Virus record (IMG/VR): IMGVR_UViG_3300007960_000002
Span: 1-64,000 of that record
Length of the DNA: 64,000 nucleotides
Origin: a virus
Direction: 5' to 3' (one strand)
Shown one piece after another: positions 15,201-24,283 of the stretch (positions are counted from its first letter, which is position 1; every line of letters begins with the position of its first letter). The notes under the pieces are model-generated. The model made no database searches. It had not been told where the DNA came from and worked only from the letters and a program-made list of their open reading frames with translations. The position numbers and the translations under genes are program-made.

Positions 15201-15443
15201 CTACTGCTCCATGGCTTCTTCAATTAACAGCTTTGCTTCTTTCAAGCTGCAGTCCAGCATCGCCCTGACAATCTTAATTGCCTGGATTTTAAATGTTGTT
15301 TCACGGTACATAGGGCAGGAATTATTATACATAGAAGCCTTTTCCCTCAAGACTTCCACAATCTGGATAGCTGCCCACTGCTTATCTTCCAGAATGATAG
15401 ACATACCATCCCGACAAACAACAGTCTTCTTTTCAACACTCAT
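15201..15443 (-). CDS. small protein with L7/L12-like C-terminus, 80 aa
   Basis: Start set at the ATG after GAGGAGAG. The C-terminal half (KIQAIKIVRAMLDCSLKEAK, then LLIEEA) resembles the factor-binding C-terminal domain of ribosomal protein L7/L12, whose usual form is ...IKxVR...GLGLKEAKxLVE. It may be an independently folded phage version that contacts ribosomal GTPases or RNA polymerase. Similarity is by eye only. Confidence 0.6.
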   Translation of the reverse strand: MSVEKKTVVCRDGMSIILEDKQWAAIQIVEVLREKASMYNNSCPMYRETTFKIQAIKIVRAMLDCSLKEAKLLIEEAMEQ

Positions 15444-15523
15444 TTTTTTCTCTCCTCTTGTGAATGACAGACAATAAAAAAGCCCCCTATTCAATTAAGA
15501 ATAAGAGGCTTTGTTATTGAAAG

Positions 15524-15733
15524 CTATCTAATCTTATTACGGAATACTGCACCATGTACCCCTGTAATAATGTTTCTAGGCACTACCCCAGTATGAGCAT
15601 ATTTACTATGCTTATTCTGTCTCCTCTCATCCCGAGACATACGTGCATTGTCTTGCTTGACTTCACCGGGTTTACACCCCATAAAGGAATTAAAACGAGA
15701 CTGGTTTAGTTTCCTCAGTTGTTGCGGAGTCAT
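15524..15733 (-). CDS. small basic protein, 69 aa
   Basis: Start set at the ATG after GGAGG (MTPQQLRKLNQSRFNSF...). Basic, glycine-containing tail. Overlaps the upstream 99-aa gene by 44 bases. Function unknown. Confidence 0.55.
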   Translation of the reverse strand: MTPQQLRKLNQSRFNSFMGCKPGEVKQDNARMSRDERRQNKHSKYAHTGVVPRNIITGVHGAVFRNKIR

Positions 15734-15989
15734 ATTTTTCCTCCAAGATAATATTGATACGTTCGCAAGCAACAAACGCATTAAGCTTAATCTTCTCTAA
15801 TCCTTTCCGTTTGATAGCACGAGGAAAAGAGATAAGATTGAGCTTGTTTCTCCAGTTGATATACCCATCAATGGAGGTATGAGGGTTTAATTCTAAAAAA
15901 CAATAAACCCTATTATTCACTTCCCATAGAGCGTTTAATTTATCTATAGACAATTCTCTGTATTGATCCATTATTTCAGAAACATACAT
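15690..15989 (-). CDS. hypothetical protein, 99 aa
   Basis: Helical, mixed charge, no recognised motif. Overlaps the following gene in a different frame. Close to the first gene of the leftward array, so probably expressed early. Confidence 0.55.
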   Translation of the reverse strand: MYVSEIMDQYRELSIDKLNALWEVNNRVYCFLELNPHTSIDGYINWRNKLNLISFPRAIKRKGLEKIKLNAFVACERINIILEEKYDSATTEETKPVSF

Positions 15990-16086
15990 TATAAGTCCCC
16001 TATTAAAGACAGATATTATTAATACACACTCAATAATAGAATATGTATTAATAATACATAAAGGGCCTCCCTGCCCTTTTAATGTA

Positions 16087-16590
16087 TCAAGCGGCTGCTT
16101 CGCTCATCGCCCTGCGAAAACGGGATTCGATTTCCTGGTTTGACAGTCCTTCTTTGTCCATTCCCTTGCGTAGAACAGCAACTAATGCCTTATCAAAATC
16201 AAAGGCATTATCAGCAGATTGTTTATTAAACATATCCCACCGCTGGCCATTAGCCAGTTGATGGGCAGCCTTATCCCAGTCCATTTCACTAAACTTCCGC
16301 TTTCCAGCGACCTTATAACGCTGGGTTTCTTTATCCCAAGAAACAGGAAGTTCCAAGAAGCGGAAGTAAGCATTCATTTGCTTACCGTCACTCCCGACAA
16401 CTAACTTGTCTCCCGATTTATGGGATAAACCTTCGACCAAGTCGGTAAGCCAATCAGTGTTACCCATGGAGAGCTGGTAAACTGCCCCACCGATAGCTGT
16501 TTGCAACATTGCAGCAGCCGATACCCGCGCCTTGACGGCCTCAGCCAGATACTTACGAGAGACGGAAGAAAAATCGTTAATGGTAGCCAT
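16087..16590 (-). CDS. first leftward (early) protein, 167 aa
   Basis: Start set at ATG 16590 with GAGG upstream (MATINDFSSVSRKYLAEAVK...). Mostly helical, Ala-rich, soluble. Its codons are visibly more GC-rich than its neighbours and it is the first gene out of the divergent intergenic region, which suggests strong early expression. No family recognised. The longer reading to 16677 lacks a good start. Confidence 0.65.
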   Translation of the reverse strand: MATINDFSSVSRKYLAEAVKARVSAAAMLQTAIGGAVYQLSMGNTDWLTDLVEGLSHKSGDKLVVGSDGKQMNAYFRFLELPVSWDKETQRYKVAGKRKFSEMDWDKAAHQLANGQRWDMFNKQSADNAFDFDKALVAVLRKGMDKEGLSNQEIESRFRRAMSEAAA

Positions 16591-18160
16591 AATAAACATC
16601 CTCGGAGTGGTTAAAAATACATTGATATATATCACAGAATTATGATATATATTCATATATTCTTTACAGTCCTCCAAACTCGGCTATCTAATCTAATAGT
16701 TAGCTCGCATATCCATAAGGTGGCGGTATCAATCCATAGCCTCATAAGCCCCATATCATGCACTACATAAGCCTCTGCTTATGCTGTGATAGTGGGAAGC
16801 GTTCCCTGCCCCTATACCATTGCAAGCCTGCCGATAACCTAAGCCCATCCGCTGTTTATATGGTTCAAAATCACATAATCCAATTAATCCGATGATGCCG
16901 ATTAATCAAACTATGTTCATCCAAACCTAAACAGTGTATGCCTAGGGATTTTAATTGCTGATTTAGTGCGTCAAGGTTTTCTATGACCCAAACCGTATTC
17001 CAACACTCTCGTGTTATCCGCTTACTGTTCAACTTCAGCCGGATAGGTTATTGCAAACAATTAGGCCCTGTTCTCTACGGATAACAGCAGCCATATTGCT
17101 TTATACCTAAATGCAACAAAGGGAGAATTAATTAATGGTCCTTGTTCCCCTCTAATTGCCATCCAATGGCTTACTACTCGGACCTAATAATAGCAACCAC
17201 TGTGCCAACTATGAAAAACAATAGAGAAAACAATAACCTACTCAATAACAGGATATACTAATGTAGAGAAATAACCATAAAATGTAAAATATTCTGACAC
17301 TATTCCCATGAATAAAACAACTATAGCGAGAGAAAACAACAACATACTCATCTGTAAAGAATCCTGACAACTGTCAATAAATTTAACAACTGAACAATGA
17401 AGAGAATAAATACATGAAATATATAGAGAATAAATAGGAACAATATTGCAATGAGATTTAATGAACTAATCCATAGGAACAATACAATTATAATGAAAGA
17501 AAACAACAACATATGTAAGAAATAGGACATAAACAGGAGAATATGTATCATATCACAGGAAGCCATGTAAGCCATTCTAAGCTATCCAAGCTTCTATCCT
17601 GCCCGTGGTATCAACCAATAGCACAATGGCTTAGAACGCAGCACATGGCCAGCTAGAGTTATAGAACAAACAGAGAACATACCCACCAATAACAGAACAG
17701 TGTACATATATATAAGGAATAGATGTGAATAAAAAGAATAGGGGATGGCATGATATGTGCTACCTTGTGGGGCTTGCAGAATGATAATACTATCAACTAA
17801 ATGTGTGGTAAAAAAACAACAATAAGTTAGATGTGTAGGAGGAAATACACTATATATTGAATAAGCAGGACACATAAACACAATATATTGTGGTCTATCA
17901 ATAATTTACATAGGAATGTTGAGATCATAGAATAGGTTTATAATGGTGTAGATGGTATATATATGAAGGGGGGTTGTTAGAATAAAGGTGGTAGGGGGAG
18001 GGTCTTATTATATATATTATCCTACCTATAAACACAATACTTGTTTTTTTTATTTAACAATACTTGATATTTTATATATCTACCTTGTTTTTTTTATTTA
18101 ACAATATTTTATATTATTTTTCAATTATTTAATTTTTTTTAATTATTTTTTCATTTTTAG
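16591..18160. other. gene-free divergent region (regulatory or origin candidate)
   Basis: No ORF here is convincing. The part 16680-17200 is moderately GC-rich with many AAGCC/ATAAGCC words. The part 17200-17560 is A-rich with degenerate direct repeats: GAGAAAACAACAACATACTCA-type at 17224, 17330 and 17495; TGTAAA-AT-CTGACA-type at 17281 and 17351; ATAGGAACAATA at 17434 and 17473. From 18000 the sequence becomes extremely AT-rich. The leftward early promoters must lie here, and a replication origin is plausible, but I could not fix a clear sigma-70 pair. Confidence 0.5.
18040..18106. repeat. T-rich 23-bp perfect direct repeat
   Basis: Two identical 23-base copies (CTTG, eight T, ATTTAACAATA) at 18040-18062 and 18084-18106, 44 bases apart. 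They sit 55-120 bases upstream of the rightward sigma-E-like promoter. They could be an UP-like element, activator sites or part of an AT-rich unwinding element. Confidence 0.7.
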
Positions 18161-18188
18161 GGAACTTTTTTTGATTTCTGTTGTCTAA
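18161..18188 (+). promoter_or_regulatory. sigma-E-like promoter (module promoter A, late rightward)
   Basis: GGAACTT (18161-18167), 16 bases, TCTAA (18184-18188) in an AGGGAAC...TTGTCTAA context, matching the other four. It faces the entire lysis-packaging-structure cluster and is followed by a leader of about 470 bases. Confidence 0.65.
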
Positions 18189-18667
18189 AGGTTGTATGAA
18201 GCAATTATAGTAAGGAATATCATTTTAGGGATAGTAAGAAATCATAGGATGGTTTGCTCTAATCCAACACTCATCAAAGGAATGATGTTTTAAACAGTCG
18301 CCCCTTTAATCCGGGGGAGTACATCTACTAGTAGGTATATAGCACCTGAGTAGAGTCAAAACAGGCAAGACACATTAACAGTCAATGCTCTCCTTTAGAC
18401 ACCTCACTATATGATTTTAGACATTCATGGTGAGGACAATGTTTAAATGGAAGTAGACACCTCACCATGATACATAGTATATAATACTATGACATCAACA
18501 AGAGAAGGGCTACTCTTTAAAATAGCTTCCTGATAATTGACTAAGACTATACGCATAACAGACTACCATAGAATATTTAATATATATTCTATCATGGTAG
18601 GAGTGTTAGGATTAAACATGTCTAAAATAAATTAATTTAAATAGATTCTTTGACATAATTGCGTCTA
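18189..18667 (+). promoter_or_regulatory. long structured 5' leader of the rightward unit
   Basis: Non-coding. It contains a CCCC/GGGG hairpin near 18302-18318, an 11-bp perfect inverted repeat TCATGGTGAGG/CCTCACCATGA at 18425-18435 and 18460-18470, a second copy of TAGACACCTCAC at 18399, and a long AU-rich hairpin at 18563-18600 (CTACCAT...ATGGTAG). No U-run follows the last hairpin, so it looks more like an RNA-processing or stability element than a terminator. Confidence 0.5.
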
Positions 18668-19045
18668 ATGTACAGATTCTCTAATTCTTCATATTATAAA
18701 TTATATGGTGTCAATCCTAAATTAATTTCTTTAGCTACACTAGCTCTAAAATATTCTGATGTAGATTTTGGTGTTAGTGAGGGCGTAAGAAGTAAGGAAA
18801 GACAAAGAATGTTATTTAAAATGGGTAAGTCTCAAACAATGAATTCTAAGCATTTAAAGGGTGATGCTATTGATGTCTTTGCTTGGGATGATGGAGTGAA
18901 ATGGGATTTCTACTATTATAATAAAATTAATGAAGCTTTTAAATTAGCTGCTCATGAATTAAATATTGATTATGTTTGGGGTGGTGATTGGCATACATTT
19001 AAAGATGGTGTTCACTTTGAGTTAGATGATAATGCAAAATTTTAA
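18668..19045 (+). CDS. endolysin, L-alanyl-D-glutamate peptidase (M15 family)
   Basis: A 125-residue VanY/M15-type peptidase. SEGVRS, SKHLKGDAID (His62, Asp69) and DGVHFEL (His116) give the zinc ligands, with WGGDW between. It cleaves the peptide of peptidoglycan at lysis, like T5 endolysin. No signal peptide, so it needs a holin; the 51289-51609 membrane protein is a candidate. Start chosen as ATG 18668; a TTG at 18659 is also in frame and no strong ribosome-binding site decides. Confidence 0.9.
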   Translation: MYRFSNSSYYKLYGVNPKLISLATLALKYSDVDFGVSEGVRSKERQRMLFKMGKSQTMNSKHLKGDAIDVFAWDDGVKWDFYYYNKINEAFKLAAHELNIDYVWGGDWHTFKDGVHFELDDNAKF

Positions 19046-19466
19046 ATCAAAACAAAGAATTTCTCTTTCTAGAAATATTAAAGATAAAAAGCGGTTTGAA
19101 GTGTTAGAAGATATTTTTTATAAAAATATTATAATCCATGAGGGTTTTAAAACTGATGGTGCTAGTATTAAGTTTGGTAGATATGCTGTTGGTTGTCCAT
19201 TTGAAGGAGTTTATTTAGGCCCTGCTATAGTACATGATATGTTATATGTCTCGAAGAAATGTTCTAGAAAAGAAGCAGACAAAGAGTTTAAGGAAGCTTT
19301 ATTAGATGTTGGTGTTTCTAAATTGAAAGCTAATGTTATGTATTATGCCGTTAGAATGTTTGGTAGATGGCCTTGGGAGAATTACACTGAAGAAGAAATA
19401 TACACAGCAAGACAATTTCTCACAATTATACCAGTTAGTTATGGAGATTTCATCGGAAGTGAGTGA
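19026..19466 (+). CDS. DUF1353 phage protein
   Basis: A 146-residue member of DUF1353 with the typical GFKTDGASI and PAIVHDMLY segments and the SRKEADKEF helix. Common near phage lysis genes; function unknown, possibly cell-wall related because of its constant association with endolysins. Overlaps the endolysin by 20 bases (ATG at 19026 or 19032). Confidence 0.8.
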   Translation: MIMQNFKSKQRISLSRNIKDKKRFEVLEDIFYKNIIIHEGFKTDGASIKFGRYAVGCPFEGVYLGPAIVHDMLYVSKKCSRKEADKEFKEALLDVGVSKLKANVMYYAVRMFGRWPWENYTEEEIYTARQFLTIIPVSYGDFIGSE

Positions 19467-19479
19467 GAAGGATATTTTA

Positions 19480-19590
19480 ATGTTAGAATACGAACAATTT
19501 AAAGAGGAATTCGATAGATGCCTTCATCGCCTGGGTACAAAAGAGACTACCAACAAGAAAACAAATATAAAAAGAAGCCAGAACAAATAA
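19480..19590 (+). CDS. possible small protein, 36 aa
   Basis: AAGGA is well placed before ATG 19480. The peptide is charged and overlaps the HNH gene in another frame for most of its length. Real translation is plausible but unproven. Confidence 0.3.
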   Translation: MLEYEQFKEEFDRCLHRLGTKETTNKKTNIKRSQNK

Positions 19591-19790
19591 AGAAACGTGT
19601 AGCTAGAAATAAAGCTAGACGTAAGATGGTGAAGGCTGGTAAGGCTTTTCTTGGTGATGGGAAGCATGTAGATCATAAGGATGGTAATACATCTAATAAT
19701 AAAGCTTCTAATTTAAGAATGAAGTCAGCTTCTTCTAATAGCAGCTATCCCAGAAATAAGAAAGCTGGGAAGAAAAATAAACGTGACTAA
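19518..19790 (+). CDS. small HNH endonuclease-like protein
   Basis: A 90-residue basic protein with GDGKHVDHKDGNTSNNKASN, the His-Asn-His (DHxDGNxxNN) core. Small HNH proteins next to terminase genes can help DNA packaging, as HK97 gp74 does, and this position just before TerS fits. GAGG precedes the ATG. It might alternatively be a mobile nuclease. Confidence 0.75.
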   Translation: MPSSPGYKRDYQQENKYKKKPEQIKKRVARNKARRKMVKAGKAFLGDGKHVDHKDGNTSNNKASNLRMKSASSNSSYPRNKKAGKKNKRD

Positions 19791-19995
19791 CACTTCTATT
19801 ATTAATTCTGTATTAGCTGAAATAGAAGGTAGAGAATTATGTTCTATATGTGATGGAGAAGGATGGACATGGGCACATGAAAATCCTTATATATCTTTTG
19901 ATCCTTTTGATTGCTATTCTGATGATACAAAATATATATGCTATAATTGTAATGGATCAGGTATAGAAAAAGGAGAGGTAACAAATGACTGTTAA
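19783..19995 (+). CDS. DnaJ-type zinc-finger small protein, 70 aa
   Basis: Two CxxCxGxG-like motifs (CSICDGEG and CYNCNGSG) as in the DnaJ cysteine-rich domain, enough for one zinc site. It begins at GTG overlapping the HNH stop. Probably a zinc-binding accessory protein of unknown role. Confidence 0.65.
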   Translation: MTNTSIINSVLAEIEGRELCSICDGEGWTWAHENPYISFDPFDCYSDDTKYICYNCNGSGIEKGEVTNDC

Positions 19996-20167
19996 TGAAT
20001 TCAAAGCTTGGTTAGAAGGTTATTTAGAGGATAATAATAATCCCTCTATTGATAGAATCAAAGAGCAAGCAGATAAGATAGTAGCTGAGGTTAGATTTGA
20101 TCCATCTAGAATAGATCCTTCCCCTTACGCCCCTTTTCGCCCTACTACAGGGACTAGTAATGCCTAA
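19985..20167 (+). CDS. hypothetical protein upstream of terminase, 60 aa
   Basis: An acidic N-terminal helix (MTVNEFKAWLEGYLED) followed by a Pro-rich tail. Similar tiny proteins commonly sit just before terminase in marine-type phages. Overlaps genes on both sides. Confidence 0.6.
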   Translation: MTVNEFKAWLEGYLEDNNNPSIDRIKEQADKIVAEVRFDPSRIDPSPYAPFRPTTGTSNA

Positions 20168-20660
20168 AGCTCCTGTTAAGTCAGCAATATTAACTAAAGA
20201 TCAAGAAGCTGTATTAACAAATTGGTTAGAATATAGAAATATTAAATCTGTTATGGAGAAGACAGGATTTAATTATAATAAAGTAAATAACACTCTAAAA
20301 TCTGTAAGAGTTCAGAGGGAAATAAAGAAGCATAATACAGAGCTTAGAGAAAAGGTATTTTATAATGAAGCTGTAATTATTGAAAAGCTTTGGAGAGAAG
20401 CTACTAATTATGAGGGTAATACAGGACAAATGAGAATTAATGCTCTTGCTCTCTTAGCTAAACATCTTGGTATGTTTGAGGATAAAGAGAAAGCTAAAGG
20501 GCAACAAGTAAATATACAAGTGGTTAATTATGCTGGGAAGGTGGAAAAAGAGATAAAGTCTGTAGGTGAAGAAAAAGTTAAAGATGCTCTAGAGCACATT
20601 GAGCCTAATGTTCTTCCCGATAATGTTGTCATTAAAGAATACAGCAAGGAACAGAAATGA
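20160..20660 (+). CDS. terminase small subunit (predicted)
   Basis: A 166-residue protein with an N-terminal helix-turn-helix-like region (VMEKTGFNYNKVNNTLKSV) and a central helical oligomerisation segment containing INALALLAKHLGMF, typical of terminase_2-like small subunits. It would recognise phage DNA for packaging and activate TerL, encoded 250 bases downstream. Weakly conserved family, so the call relies partly on position. Confidence 0.7.
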   Translation: MPKAPVKSAILTKDQEAVLTNWLEYRNIKSVMEKTGFNYNKVNNTLKSVRVQREIKKHNTELREKVFYNEAVIIEKLWREATNYEGNTGQMRINALALLAKHLGMFEDKEKAKGQQVNIQVVNYAGKVEKEIKSVGEEKVKDALEHIEPNVLPDNVVIKEYSKEQK

Positions 20661-20911
20661 TTTACGTTAAAATGGCAGTTATAGCAATTGTTTTATTTTT
20701 TGTCGGATTCCTTTTAACAAGTTGTACTACAACTATTGAGAAAGCTGGAGAAAAGAAAATTGATGTTTCTCGTAAAGCTTTAGATTATTCTATGTGGGAA
20801 ATTTGTGAAGGAGCTAGTATTGGGGCAGTAAAAGAATATATTAATAGGCATAATATTGATGAGAATATATATAAACAGTTATGTAACGATAGGGTAGACG
20901 TCCTTAAATGA
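20657..20911 (+). CDS. small lipoprotein, 84 aa
   Basis: Hydrophobic N-terminus and a lipobox LTSC (about residues 20-23), so it is likely lipidated. It sits between TerS and TerL, overlapping both by four bases. It could be an outer-membrane spanin (Rz1-like) for lysis, but lacks the usual proline-rich body. Confidence 0.65.
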   Translation: MIYVKMAVIAIVLFFVGFLLTSCTTTIEKAGEKKIDVSRKALDYSMWEICEGASIGAVKEYINRHNIDENIYKQLCNDRVDVLK

Positions 20912-22266
20912 TAGTTATTCCTCATGCATATGAGCCATATGCTCATCAAGTAGATTTATTTAAAGCTAGAGATGAAGGTATAAGGCATATTCTTTGTAGA
21001 TGGTCTAGACGAACGGGAAAAGATAAATCATTTTGGAACCTTATTATTAGAGAAGCAGTAAAGAGGGTCGGTATTTATTATTATTTTTTCCCTCAGTTAA
21101 AACAGGGTAAGAAGGCTCTATGGGATGGTATTGATAATGATGGATTTAGATTTTTAGATCATATTCCTCCAGAATTAAGAGGTGGTCAACCCAATTCTGT
21201 TGAAATGAAAGTTCCATTAAGTAATGGATCTATTATTCAGGTTATAGGTACTGATAACTTTGATAGAATACGTGGCACTAATCCTGTTGGGTGTATTTTT
21301 TCAGAATATGCTTATCAAAACCCAGCAGCAAGACTAACAGTCAGGCCAATTCTTCTTGCTAATGGGGGATGGGAAGCTCTTAATTCCACTCCTGCAGGTA
21401 AGAATCATATGTATGATTTAGAGCAGGAAGCTACTAAACTAACAGGAGATGATGTCCCTCTTAATGAAAGATGGTTTATCTCTGTTAAAACTATGGATGA
21501 TTGTTTTAGACATGATGGGAGTCAAATCTTTACTCCTGAAATGTTAGAAGCAGAAAGAAGACAAGGTTTTTCAGAAGAATTCTTACAACAAGAATATTAT
21601 GTTGATTATACTGCTAACTCTCAAGGTTATTTCTATCTTAAATATATTAATGATTTAAGGGATACAGGGAGAATTGGTAACTTTCCTCATCTTCCAGATA
21701 TCCCAGTTCATACTTTTTGGGATATTGGTAGAGATACTACATCTATATGGTTTATGCAATGGGATGATGGAGAACCTAGATTTATTGATTACTACCAAAA
21801 CTCTACTCTTGGTTTAGAACACTATGCACAGGTAATTTCTAAGAAACCTTATGTATATAAGTCTCATTGGTTTCCTCATGATATATGGGTTACTGATTAT
21901 TCTAATGATAGAACTAGATTAGAAGTTGCTCAATCTTTATTAGGGAGGGATAAATGTGAAGCAGTTCCTAAGATGGATAAAGAAGATGGTATTCAATCTG
22001 TTCGTTCCATCCTCCCTCGATGTAAATTTAATGAAGTAGAGGATACGAAGAAAGGAATCTCAGGACTTGAAAATTATAGAAGAAAGTGGGATGACAATTT
22101 ACAAGAGTTCTCTCATGACTCTATTCATGACTGGGCTTCTCACCCTGCTGATGCTTTTAGATATTTTGCTATAACAGCAGAAAAACCAAAGAAGAAAGAA
22201 TACATCACCTCTAGACTACGGAAATATAGACGTAGGCTAGGCAGACATAGTTGGAAGGTAGCCTGA
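20908..22266 (+). CDS. terL: terminase large subunit
   Basis: A 452-residue packaging motor. N-terminal ATPase has Walker A RRTGKDKS (34-41) and Walker B VGCIFSE (127-133). C-terminal RNase-H-like nuclease starts at FWDIGRD (Asp272). It pumps DNA into the prohead through the portal and cuts it. Stop overlaps the portal ATG (TGATG). Confidence 0.95.
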   Translation: MIVIPHAYEPYAHQVDLFKARDEGIRHILCRWSRRTGKDKSFWNLIIREAVKRVGIYYYFFPQLKQGKKALWDGIDNDGFRFLDHIPPELRGGQPNSVEMKVPLSNGSIIQVIGTDNFDRIRGTNPVGCIFSEYAYQNPAARLTVRPILLANGGWEALNSTPAGKNHMYDLEQEATKLTGDDVPLNERWFISVKTMDDCFRHDGSQIFTPEMLEAERRQGFSEEFLQQEYYVDYTANSQGYFYLKYINDLRDTGRIGNFPHLPDIPVHTFWDIGRDTTSIWFMQWDDGEPRFIDYYQNSTLGLEHYAQVISKKPYVYKSHWFPHDIWVTDYSNDRTRLEVAQSLLGRDKCEAVPKMDKEDGIQSVRSILPRCKFNEVEDTKKGISGLENYRRKWDDNLQEFSHDSIHDWASHPADAFRYFAITAEKPKKKEYITSRLRKYRRRLGRHSWKVA

Positions 22267-24236
22267 TGCTTACTGGATTAAAATTAGCAAATAAACTCTA
22301 TGATGACTATACTTCCTCTATGCAGAGAGGTCATCAAAATTACATCCTTAATGCTAAGAAATTAGAAAATACATATTTAGGGGCTGGTAGACATTGGGAT
22401 GAGGAAGATAAAGCACAATTAGATGCTGAAGGAAAGCCAGCCCTAGAAATCAATCTTGTTTATTCCACTATCCAGTCTCTTCTTGGTTTTCAAACCCAGT
22501 CTAGAATGAATATTGCATATCAGCCTAGAGAGACAGGAGATCAAGAAGTTAGTGAAATCCTCACTAAAATTTCTCTTTATGAATTAGATAAAAATAAATT
22601 TCCTTGGATTGAATCACAAGTGTTTTCTGATGGTATTATCCAGCAACGTGGATATTTTGATATTCGTATGGATTATGAAAAGGATTTAAATGGTCAAATT
22701 AAAGTTGAAGCTTTAGATCCTATGGATGTTATTCCAGACCCTGATGCTAAATCATATGATCCGAATGATTGGAAGAAGGTAATGGTTACAAAATGGCTTC
22801 CATTAGAAGAAATCAAAATCCTCTATCCTAAAAAATATAGACAGGTGATGAACACCTCTGACCATGATAGTGATTGGGGTGATGATGAATGGGGTATAGA
22901 ACGGAATAAATTTGGAGACAGTTATACATCTAAGCCATATCATACAGATAAATATGGAGAGAAGTATATAAGAGTTTTAGACACTCAATATCGTAAAGTA
23001 GTAAGGAGAGATTATTTCTATGATAGTGAGGCTGATGAACTTATTCCTGTTCCAGACAGTATGACACAAAAAGAAGCTAAGAGAGAAGCTAAAAAACTAG
23101 GAATGGAGATTATTACTAGGGTTACTAATCGTATTCGTTGGACTGTTTCTACCAGGGATGTAATTTTACATGATGATTGGAGTCCTTATGAACATTTTAC
23201 TGTTGTGCCTTTCTTCCCTGTATTTCGTAGAGGCCAAACCTTAGGATTAGTTGATAATCTAGTTTCTATTCAGGACAGTTTAGATAAAGTGTGGAGTCAG
23301 GTTTTACATGTTATTAATACTACTGCCAACAGTGGATGGATAGTAGAAGAAAATAGTTTAACTAATATGGATACAGAGGATTTAGAGGATCATGGTGCTA
23401 AGACTGGATTAGTTGTAGAATATAAAAGGGGATATACTCCTCCACAGAAGATTGAACCTAATAAAATTCCAACAGGTTTAATGGAATTTCTTAATTCAAC
23501 TGTTGGTTTTATTAAAATGGTAGGTATTGTCTCTGATGCGTTTCAGGGACAAAAGGGGAATGAAGTAAGTGGCCAAGCAATTCAGCAACGTGTAGCTCAA
23601 ACTGCTATTGGTTTGAGTGCTATGATTGACAACCTTTTATATACACGCAATTTAGTAGCTACAGTGATTCTTAATCTTATTCAAAACTTCTATACTGAAG
23701 AACGCACATTTAGGATTATTTCTGATAGAGATACACAAAAAGAAGCTGATGAAGAAATTGCTATTAATCAACCTGAAACTATGATGGATGATACAGGTGA
23801 AGTAGTAGAGAGAATTGTAAACGATGTTACAGTTGGCAAGTATGATGTAGTTATCTCTGATGTACCTACTCAAGTGAACTACCAGCAGGGACAATTGCAA
23901 GAAGCTTTAGAGTTTAGGAAGTATGGAGTGGGTATTCCTGATGATGAGATGGTTAAACTTTCTACTCTTACTAGAAAAAATGAAATTGCTAAAAGGCTTT
24001 CTGGTGAAGCTAATGAAGCACAGCAACAACAGATGCAGATGCAAATGGAACAGCTCAGAGCACAGATTTCTGAGATTAATTCTAAAGTGGAGAGTAATAC
24101 AGCGGATGCACAAAAGAAAATTGCTGAGGTAGCTCAGATTATAGCTGAACAGCCCCAAACTGCTGCTATTATGGATCAATTAGAACAAGAAGAGAATACC
24201 ACTGAACAGCAGCAATTAGGTCAAACATTGTATTAA
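22266..24236 (+). CDS. portal protein (P22 gp1-like)
   Basis: A 656-residue portal forming the dodecameric DNA channel at one capsid vertex. It has the N-terminal motif WDEEDKAQLDAEGKPALEIN (with NLVYSTIQSLLGF after it) and a Gln-rich C-terminal coiled coil (about 585-655). Start is the ATG overlapping the TerL stop; an upstream TTG reading is not needed. Large size fits P22-like podovirus portals. Confidence 0.9.
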   Translation: MLTGLKLANKLYDDYTSSMQRGHQNYILNAKKLENTYLGAGRHWDEEDKAQLDAEGKPALEINLVYSTIQSLLGFQTQSRMNIAYQPRETGDQEVSEILTKISLYELDKNKFPWIESQVFSDGIIQQRGYFDIRMDYEKDLNGQIKVEALDPMDVIPDPDAKSYDPNDWKKVMVTKWLPLEEIKILYPKKYRQVMNTSDHDSDWGDDEWGIERNKFGDSYTSKPYHTDKYGEKYIRVLDTQYRKVVRRDYFYDSEADELIPVPDSMTQKEAKREAKKLGMEIITRVTNRIRWTVSTRDVILHDDWSPYEHFTVVPFFPVFRRGQTLGLVDNLVSIQDSLDKVWSQVLHVINTTANSGWIVEENSLTNMDTEDLEDHGAKTGLVVEYKRGYTPPQKIEPNKIPTGLMEFLNSTVGFIKMVGIVSDAFQGQKGNEVSGQAIQQRVAQTAIGLSAMIDNLLYTRNLVATVILNLIQNFYTEERTFRIISDRDTQKEADEEIAINQPETMMDDTGEVVERIVNDVTVGKYDVVISDVPTQVNYQQGQLQEALEFRKYGVGIPDDEMVKLSTLTRKNEIAKRLSGEANEAQQQQMQMQMEQLRAQISEINSKVESNTADAQKKIAEVAQIIAEQPQTAAIMDQLEQEENTTEQQQLGQTLY

Positions 24237-24255
24237 AAAATATTTTTAAATTTAG

Positions 24256-24283
24256 GGAACTTTTTTAAGTTTTTATTGTCTAA
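24256..24283 (+). promoter_or_regulatory. sigma-E-like promoter (module promoter B, capsid)
   Basis: GGAACTT (24256-24262), 16 bases, TCTAA (24279-24283), with TTTTTAAA just upstream as in promoter C. It lies in the portal-scaffold gap. Its leader holds a tandem repeat (ATTTCGTCTAC-AAC-ACGATAA) at 24301-24322 and 24330-24349. Confidence 0.65.

Noticed and set aside
17348-17881. Two hydrophobic ORFs of 75 and 95 aa on the minus strand
   Set aside because: They arise from an A-rich plus strand giving Phe/Ile/Leu-rich frames, have no ribosome-binding site, and overlap the degenerate repeats of the non-coding region.
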